DNA from: Stenogyne calaminthoides
Taxonomy: Eukaryota; Streptophyta; Magnoliopsida; Lamiales; Lamiaceae
Length of the DNA stretch: 64,000 nt
Assembly (NCBI GenBank): GCA_037126765.1
Contig: JBBCBC010000012.1
Coordinates: forward strand, 8,990,001 to 9,054,000
Direction: 5' to 3'
Shown: piece after piece, positions 57,593 through 64,000 of the stretch
Layout of the letters: each line of letters begins with the position of its first letter
Position numbering within the stretch: the stretch's first letter is position 1
Position numbers and translations under genes: made by a program
Notes under the pieces: generated by a model
What the model was told of the DNA's origin: nothing
The model's input: only the letters and a program-made list of their open reading frames with translations
Database searches by the model: none

Positions 57593-57597
<5 letters not shown>

Positions 57598-57673
<76 letters not shown>
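57598..57673. repeat. (TA)n microsatellite
   Basis: About 36 TA dinucleotides in an unbroken run. Confidence 0.97.
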
Positions 57674-57677
<4 letters not shown>

Positions 57678-57686
57678 TTATTTTTA

Positions 57687-57830
57687 TAATTGAGACACGT
57701 TTACGTGAGATCGATCGGCTCACAGTGAGATGGGGTATAATTTGTGCAATGATGGGGTGAGTGTTATTTGTGTTATGTTGTACACTGTCTTAAGCATGAG
57801 ATTGTCTCATATGAATTTTTGTCTTTATTT
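57687..57830. mobile_element. Fold-back MITE, family B, copy 2 (diverged)
   Basis: It shares TAATTGAGACAC, GTGAGATGGGG and GAGATTGTCTCATATGAATTT with copy 1 at 40,681-40,825. Confidence 0.55.
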
Positions 57831-57897
57831 AGTTCGAATAGTTTTTAAAAATATATAAAAAATTCAAAAAGACATTTAATTACACTATGTTATAAAT

Positions 57898-58126
57898 TGG
57901 GCTAGGTCTTGTATGCACCTAGGTGCACAGTGCATTTTAAAATCGTGCAACTTGTTATACTGAAAAATGCAACTTATTAATACTGAATCGTGCAACTATT
58001 AATATGGAAAAATAGTTACGTGGTTCAGTATAAATAAATTGCATTTTTCAGTATAACAAGTTGCATGATTTTAAAATATACTGTAAATGCACGGTGCACT
58101 TGAGTGTATATATATGAGACCGGCCC
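57898..58126. mobile_element. Fold-back MITE, family A, copy 2
   Basis: About 229 bp with self-complementary arms (TGCACCTAGGTGCACAGTGC and TGCAACTTGTTATACTGA, repeated in reverse). TATAAATTGGG lies on both outer sides (about 57,890-57,900 and 58,131-58,141), suggesting a TSD. It is the same family as 35,169-35,398. Confidence 0.8.
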
Positions 58127-58174
58127 ACTCTATAAATTGGGTCCCCCTCGACGAAATTTCTGGGTCCGTCCCTG

Positions 58175-59019
58175 ACCATGCAGCCGTTCGTCGTATTTTT
58201 TGAGTGTGGTGGGGGGGTGGAGGTTCGCTGTTGACTTTTAATTAAACCGTTAATTTTCTTCCACAAACACCACCACCATCTTTGAGTGAGGGTGGGGTAG
58301 TAGGGGGTGGGTGGTAGGATTTAATGGTTGTGTGAGAGAGAAGAGTATAGAGAGAAGTGAGGGGGGAGAAAAACCGGGAGAGAGTGTGAAATTAATGAGT
58401 ACGGGTTACTGATCTAATGCAATGAGACCCAATATTTTAAAAAAAGAAAAAATAATTGAGGGCTAATTTAGGCACTCTTCTTAAAAATTTATAATTTATA
58501 GTAATACAAAAAATGTTTCGTACATGCAATTAATTGCAATTGGGCTTGTTGTATCAAAAAGTCATTTCCCCAATCAGTCTATTAACTCGTTCTAAACGAT
58601 GCTAAATGGGATACGAATTAAGATCCAATGGCTACATTATATTCCAAAAGTTAAAAAAAAAAAGAGAGAAGTAATTACAGTGTTAGGAACTCAGGATATA
58701 ATTTTTGGTTGAGTTAAATCCGAGTTTTGATACTCAGGATCAATTAGATCGTCAGCGCACGACCGCTCACACGCATATATGGAACCGATGGTGGATTTGG
58801 TGTTCGATAGTGAGTTTCGTATGGACCTAATATCTACATAAAACATTTGTATATTATAAATTTATAACATGGTACAAACATTGTATAGATATGTACCATC
58901 TGATTTCACATCAAAAACCTTATATATTGGCAAATATAGTATATTTTGACAAAAACTTATGTGAACCCGATTTTACGTGAATTATTTTTCTTCAAGTATC
59001 ACTGTTATAAATAAGCAAT
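58175..59019. other. No gene seen
   Basis: Contains G-rich and GA-rich stretches near 58,200-58,390 (TGGGGGGGTGG, GAGAGAGAAGAG). Otherwise ordinary intergenic DNA. Confidence 0.4.
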
Positions 59020-59027
59020 ATGATTAT

Positions 59028-59140
59028 TGAGCATACATACTATGACTGTTATGCATACAAATTGTCCCTATTTAAAAATTAAATATTTTTTAAACAGTGA
59101 CACTTTGTATGCATAACAGTGATAATGTGTGTATAATTCA
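59028..59140. repeat. Short inverted repeat
   Basis: ACTGTTATGCATACAAA near 59,043 and TTTGTATGCATAACAGT near 59,105 are inverted copies around an AT-rich spacer. Related words occur near 34,570. Confidence 0.6.
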
Positions 59141-59521
59141 CATAACAACTACTCAGCGTATTAAAATAACTTCTTCAAAACTTGAAGGACATTGAACATT
59201 AGATGTTAAATCGGAATTTAAATTTAGAAATCATGATTTAAATCTTGGCATTTAAACCCCGATTATAAATTGGAATTTTGAAAAGTCTAAAAAATCATCG
59301 CTACCACATTATAAAACTACTTCACACTACTAAAAATCTAAAAACAAAAACACCCATCTTACTATTTATCAAGATTTCAAAGCCCTAAATTTAATTTATA
59401 ACATAATTTCAACTCGCACAATACACGCAGGGTTAGGCAAACTTTTATTTGAAATGCTTCACGATTCTAAAATTCATGAAATATGAAATGTAGGTCAGAA
59501 TGAGAAGTACGTAAACGCATA

Positions 59522-60060
59522 GTGAAAAATTCGTGAATTCTATGCGGGTTGAATCGGGTCAAACAAATATTTTAATAAAATTCGTGCAAAGGCAGAACAA
59601 CAAAACTCACTTTGAGATCTGTGTTACTATAAGAACAAACATATGTTACTGTAAGGACAAACAACACATGTTTGTTTTTCAGTACACATATTTATCTGTA
59701 AGGTATAGGAATATGTATTATTTATCCATACACAAATGTGTTACTGTAAAGATACATGTGAGTTATTATATGAACAAAATGACACTTCCTATATTTTTAT
59801 CCGCTTGTCCTCTGCTTTTTCTTCTGGCTCTAGTCAACTGCTTTAAGTAAAGGCCCAAACCACCAAATTACATCATTAAATTAGCAAAGAATAAAATTTT
59901 ATTTAATCATCATGTAGTAACACATAATTGCTTCTACCGTAACAATATTCGTTTTTATAGTAACACAGACTGAGAGCAGATTTTCTTATTTTGCTTTTGC
60001 ACGAATTAAAAAAAATAATCCGCTTGACCTGGTTCGACTACAGAATCTGTAAATTTTCAT
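59522..60060. mobile_element. Fold-back element, about 540 bp
   Basis: The left arm has TTCTATGCGGGTTGAATCGG and TTCGTGCAAAGGCAGAAC. The reversed right arm has TTCTGTAGTCGAACCAGGTC and TTCGTGCAAAAGCAAAAT. TGTTACTATAAGAAC is also matched. A 105-residue plus-strand frame (59,533-59,850) lies within it and is most likely chance. Confidence 0.6.
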
Positions 60061-60133
60061 CTCCTTACCATTTGAACTAATATTTCACTGGAAGTCCCCA
60101 AAAAATTATACTCTAGTATATATATTCAAGAGA

Positions 60134-60810
60134 GGAGTGGATCCCCTGCTGGGCACTCAAACCAGCAAATGGTGCTAGTCACTTGATACGTTGCCGTTTT
60201 GAGGTTTAGGCATAAAACTTAATTAGAAAATTATTTAGAAACCAGCAATGAGATGCACCCACTTTTAATCGAAGGGGTATATAAACTGTTGTTCTTTTTT
60301 GTTTCTAATTTTCAAGTTTGAGATTTATTTTTATGACTGATATTTTTATTTATTCATTATTTTTAGTTTTTTATTTAATTTATTTCATTAGTTTAGCAAG
60401 GATTTTTTTCTTTTCTTTTTATTCTTTTCAAATAATTATGTTTATACTTTGCCCAACATATATTATATAAAAATTAGTATAGTTGAATTTGCTTATTTAA
60501 TTGTCTCTATCTACATATTAATAAAAAAAATTATTAAGCATAAAAAATTTCATCCAATTGTATCCATTTTCTAATATATTTTTTCTTTAAGCTAAGCTTC
60601 AAAATGACAACAAATATTTTTATACCCCTCTCTGAAAAATTAGGTTTCTAAATAATAGTAACTTATTTTATTAAACATGGAAAACTGGCCGCAGTCCAAT
60701 ACTCCCAAGTCCTAATCTAATTAATATGTTAATTAACTTTTATGCAAAAAAAACGTAAAAAAAGCATCGTATCATTTGTTGGTTTGGGTGTCCAGTAGGG
60801 GATCCATTCC
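60134..60810. mobile_element. Inverted-repeat element, about 677 bp
   Basis: TIRs of about 42 bp: GGAGTGGATCCCCTGCTGGG and, reversed on the right, GGAATGGATCCCCTACTGGA, both continuing to CAAATG. AT-rich interior without ORFs. No clear TSD. Confidence 0.65.
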
Positions 60811-60983
60811 CATTGGGGTAAATAAAAACAGGGGTTTGAATATGTTATTATAAAAGCCCTAAATTTGCGCATCTTAAAATTGTAGATGGTATCAGTTTGT
60901 GGTTTCGATCTTGGGAAACTCCGATTGTTGGATTCCACATTGTTTTAGCTTCTTCAGGGTGGTTGTGTTTTTCACCACGAGAA

Positions 60984-61150
60984 TGACGAAGGATCGGGAT
61001 TGAATATTACATCACAGAAGCTTGTGATTTCTGAAGATAGTCCGTATTTTCATCATGGATCGGATCATCCAGGTTTGATTCTTGTTCCACATCCCCTTAC
61101 TAGCAATGTTAATTTCATTCCGTTGAAACTATCGATGTTGATTGCTTTGG
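60984..61150 (+). pseudogene. copia gag N-terminus fragment
   Basis: One frame reads SEDSPYFHHGSDHPGLILVP then HPLTS, the typical N-terminal gag motif of a copia lineage (NPYFLHxxDHPGxxLV). A possible primer site TGGTATCAG lies at about 60,893. Only about 40 residues are recognisable. The surroundings contain no more of the element. Confidence 0.65.
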
Positions 61151-61802
61151 GTGCATGCTAAAATAAAATTGCATTTCATTAATGGAAAATTGCCTATGCC
61201 TGATGAGAAACATGATTTTTACACTCACATCCCAATTTTCATAAAGCTTTTAAAGGCAATTTAAATGGACAAATATCCAAAATTTTCCATAAATAAGTAA
61301 AACGACGCATTTTAAATTTTCAGAGTTTGCAGCAAAAGTAATTAGATTCAACACATTTTTCAAGAAGATAATTTAACCACTAGAAATTCTACTAAATTGT
61401 CTCAGTGCTAAGCATAACCCTTCAAAATAAAGTAAAGTAATTCAATGCTACCAAAAGAATGTCAAAATTCGAACTTCAATATTCATGTGAAAAGAAAGTT
61501 ATGCAATAGAAAAATTATATTTTACTCAAGTATAATGATAAATAATGTCTCGAGGCAATCCACCTGCCCTCCACCGATTACTCTGCAAAATGTTAAAGAT
61601 TGGGATGAACAAAACAACCCTCCACCGATTACTCTGCAAAATGTTAAAGATTGGGATGAACAAAACAACTAGCTCAGTGGGATTCCCTCACAATGTTATA
61701 ATCAAATATAGTACATAAATAAAATCATAAACTCACATAACATGCATCATAATCAATATAACGAGTCAATGATCTTTTTCATCCTGAGTCGTATTGGCCA
61801 AT
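61151..61802. other. Intergenic DNA with a 51-bp tandem duplication
   Basis: At 61,567-61,668 a 51-bp unit (starting CCCTCCACCGATTACTCTGC) occurs twice. It is kept in frame within a 75-residue plus-strand frame that is probably not a gene. Nothing else was found. Confidence 0.6.
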
Positions 61803-61819
61803 CACTACTACACATTTGA

Positions 61820-62043
61820 GCTTGGAGAGCTCAACTTGGACAGCCTTTTTTTCGAATAGCTCTCCAAGTGATCCCTTGGAGAGCGGTTCTATTAAAAAAA
61901 AAAAAAAGACAGCGGTTAAAAATCGCTGTCCAAGATCAAATCTTAGACAACGGTTAATAACCGCTGTGCAAGGTACTTGGAGAGCGGTTTTGAACCGTCG
62001 TCCAAGGTAAAGCTTGGAGAGCGGTTCATAACCGCTCTCCAAG
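61820..62043. repeat. Palindrome array, left end of the CACTA element
   Basis: About five units built on CTTGGAGAGCGGTT or CTTGGACAGCGGTT and its reverse complement with a short spacer. The best (62,013-62,043) has two perfect 14-bp arms around CAT. Confidence 0.9.
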
Positions 62044-62999
62044 TTAATTTTTTTTTTTTTTTAAAAGCTTGTATTTTTTGTTTTATTTTTTTGTTTAATT
62101 TAATATTTTTTTGAAACTTCCTTACATCTATTTTCCAATCTTCTCTCTCCTACTTAGCATTATCCAAATTCCTACAAATTAAATTCTTAATTTTCTCATT
62201 ATTTTACAATTTTTTTATTTCTAATTACACTAATCTTATTTTAAGTTTTAACTTCCAAAATTTCTAACTTTCTCATTATTAAATTTCCAGATCCAATGTT
62301 ATATATTTAACCACTCTAAAAATTAACTATCTCTTTTTTCGTAGTTCTTTTATTATTCTACATTTTTTTTATTTTTAATTAAAGTTTAATTAAAATTTTC
62401 AAATCTAATCTTAATGAAATTAATAATTTCTTTAAGAATTCCGCTTAACATGTGGGAACGTACATGTACTAGTTAACTTCTAAAATCCTTCATTGTATTT
62501 TCTCTCCTCCCTCGTGTAACACTCTTTTCCATTCACATTCGTCACGGGAAAAATTGAACAAGCCTCTTAAACAATTGTCTCTCTTCCATCCAACTTTAAT
62601 AAATATTACTCACAAATATTAAATCATTGGCAGACAAATCAAATTCAAAGTTAGTTGAAAAAAATGGATTGAACCAAACCCATTTTGACTAAAAAACCAG
62701 AAAATAAATTTATGGACACTGTAAAAGAAAACCAATTAAAACTCGTTGAAATATAGGAAGATGCCACTGTTGTATTTGAAATTCGCCGGTCAATTCAAAA
62801 GTTAATTTTAATTAAATTTTGTAAAGTACAAGTAAAAAATATAATTTTAATTTAATTTAATTTAATTTAAATTTAAATTTATATAAAAAAATTATTATAT
62901 AAAAATGTGATTGAATTAATAAATAAGATAATTGAAATAAAGAATTTTAAAAAAAATTGTAAGAAAAAACAATTTTTAGAACATATAGAATTAATTTCA

Positions 63000-63110
63000 T
63001 TAAGTAAACGCAAGAAAGCAAGTGTCATAGCGGAATTGATCCCTGCTCAGGTGCCCAAGGTCCCGTGTTCGGTCCCCCATGGGAGCGAATAATTGCCTCA
63101 ATTAATTGGG
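63000..63110 (+). repeat. Possible tRNA-derived (SINE-like) insert in the CACTA element
   Basis: The stretch GGTCCCGTGTTCGGTCCCCC resembles a tRNA T-arm/B box, and the 50 bp before it could be an A-box region. It is GC-richer than its surroundings. No tail or TSD was found. Confidence 0.25.
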
Positions 63111-63174
63111 AGGCTTGGTGGCTTATATATGAGATGTTTGGTGGGTCCGCTGTCTAATTTTTTATTTTTTTTTA

Positions 63175-63390
63175 AAAACAGCGGTTTTCAACCGCTGTCC
63201 AAATTCCTCACTTGGACAGCGGTTGAAAACCGCTGTCTAAGCTGCAATCTTGCACAGCGGTTCAAAACCGCTGTCCAAGTGTGATTTCTTGGACAGCGGT
63301 TTTTTATCGGCTGTCCAAGCTTGGACAGCTGCTACTTGGAGAGCGGTTATAACAGCTCTCCAATGTCATTTTTCACAGCTGTCCAAGCTC
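63175..63390. repeat. Palindrome array, right end of the CACTA element
   Basis: About five units, mostly of the CTTGGACAGCGGTT type, for example arms around GAA near 63,213-63,241 and around CAA near 63,250-63,281. The last one is of the GGAGAGC type. Confidence 0.9.
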
Positions 63391-63408
63391 AAATGTGTAT
63401 TAGTGAAT

Positions 63409-64000
63409 CTGTATACGGTGGAGTTGCCCCCAAGGATCTTTTCCATCCTGGACCGAAGTCCCAGCAAGTTACAACGATATTTTCCATCGAGTAACCAAAT
63501 AATTCAATATAACATTTCCACGTAAATCATGTAGCAAGCAACAATTAAATTCACATGAATATTCAAAAATAACAAAGCAAGTAAAAATCCCACCTCAAAT
63601 CTTGATTAACCTCGTAAACACGTAAATTGATTTAATCCGTAAAATACGCGTCACCTAAAAGTATTAAATAAAATAATTTTAGGAATTTCATTATACTTCT
63701 GGATATTGAATAATTAATAACTTAATATAAAATTTAATGATATATAAAAAGAATCATACGAATACAGATTCGTTGATATTGCAAACACATACCTTCTGGA
63801 ATTATTAATATTTCTGATTAATGTGTATTTAATATAATTTTAACGATTTATAAATCATATGCCTAACACTATACTCATGGAAATTTTGAAACCAAAATCT
63901 TGGCAAAATAAACTTTGGACTCGGTCAGCGAAAATAAGAATTAGGCTTGATTGGGATATAGCACGAGGCTCTAGAGGGTTATAGCACTTTTAATTCTACC
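63409..64000. other. No gene seen
   Basis: AT-rich intergenic DNA to the window end. Confidence 0.4.

Larger units (their letters stand above)
57538..58174. mobile_element. hAT-like non-autonomous element with nested repeats
   Basis: The ends are CAAGGACGGACCTG and, reversed, CAGGGACGGACCCA. The flanks ACCACGCC and ACCATGCA agree at 6 of 8 bases. Inside are a TA microsatellite, a family B MITE and a family A MITE. No coding sequence. Confidence 0.5.
61803..63405. mobile_element. Non-autonomous CACTA (En/Spm) element
   Basis: 1,603 bp, with ends CACTACTACACATTTGAGC and, reversed, CACTAATACACATTTGAGC. A perfect 3-bp TSD AAT lies at 61,800-61,802 and 63,406-63,408. Each end has an array of short palindromes (next entries). 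The interior (62,050-63,170) is AT-rich without transposase. Confidence 0.92.

Noticed and set aside
57428..57760. 110-residue plus-strand ORF with a YIYIYI tract
   Set aside because: The tract is a translated TA microsatellite.
59533..59850. 105-residue plus-strand ORF
   Set aside because: Lies in a fold-back element; no domain, and the residues follow repeat words.
61445..61672. 75-residue ORF with a 17-residue repeat
   Set aside because: The repeat is a 51-bp DNA duplication in AT-rich DNA; no other gene features.

Overview
This window is eukaryotic nuclear DNA from a dicot plant, probably an asterid. I infer this from a plant-type SNAP25/SNAP33 gene with GT-AG introns and from plant Ty1/copia, Ty3/gypsy, MULE, CACTA and hAT-like elements. 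The species cannot be named from the sequence. Only one gene looks intact: the five-coding-exon SNAP33-like gene at 36,997-39,775 (+). Nearly everything else is mobile DNA in nested layers, many of which can be resolved by their target-site duplications (TSDs).

Left part (1-18,257): a Ty3/gypsy element on the minus strand. Its 5' LTR is at 15,386-18,257, followed by gag, protease, RT, RNase H, a second RNase H, integrase, and a coiled-coil ORF antisense to pol. Two RNase H domains plus an antisense ORF point to the Tat lineage. It is split by a copia element of a family I call copia-1 (5,247-12,475, +). Its LTR holds a copia-1 solo LTR and a Tourist-like MITE. The 3' LTR lies outside the window.

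Middle-left (18,258-33,150): a minisatellite, then a second copia element on the minus strand (copia-2, 18,944-28,829, TSD cacct). It has gag, protease and integrase but no RT/RNase H. A copia-1 LTR lies in its gag, and that LTR is itself interrupted by a SIRE-like element (22,405-26,236, TSD ctagt) made of two long LTRs and only about 138 bp of internal DNA. From about 24.3 to 28.7 kb the sequence is a patchwork of LTR phrases and may be an assembly artefact. A clean solo LTR (29,419-31,016, TSD gaaga), an orphan ORF and an LTR-like remnant follow.

Middle (35,000-41,000): the SNAP33-like gene, with a MITE in its promoter region, another in intron 4, and a tRNA-derived SINE downstream with an 11-bp TSD.

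Middle-right (41,126-56,663): a short hAT-like element (8-bp TSD ctatgttt) split by two adjacent MULE-type elements. The small one is 41,431-42,670. The large one (42,680-56,597) carries divergently arranged genes: a plant-mobile-domain (PMD) protein and a second ORF on the minus strand, and a MULE transposase-OTU protease on the plus strand. The transposase is cut by another copia-1 element (49,316-54,490, minus) whose 5' end is a head-to-head LTR rearrangement. The MULE ends carry regularly spaced 19-bp quasi-palindromes of form GTCGC-N9-GCGAC. This array and its cargo are the most interesting system in the window.

Right part (56,664-64,000): small fold-back and hAT-like elements, a copia gag fragment, and a non-autonomous CACTA element (61,803-63,405, TSD aat) whose ends also carry palindrome arrays.
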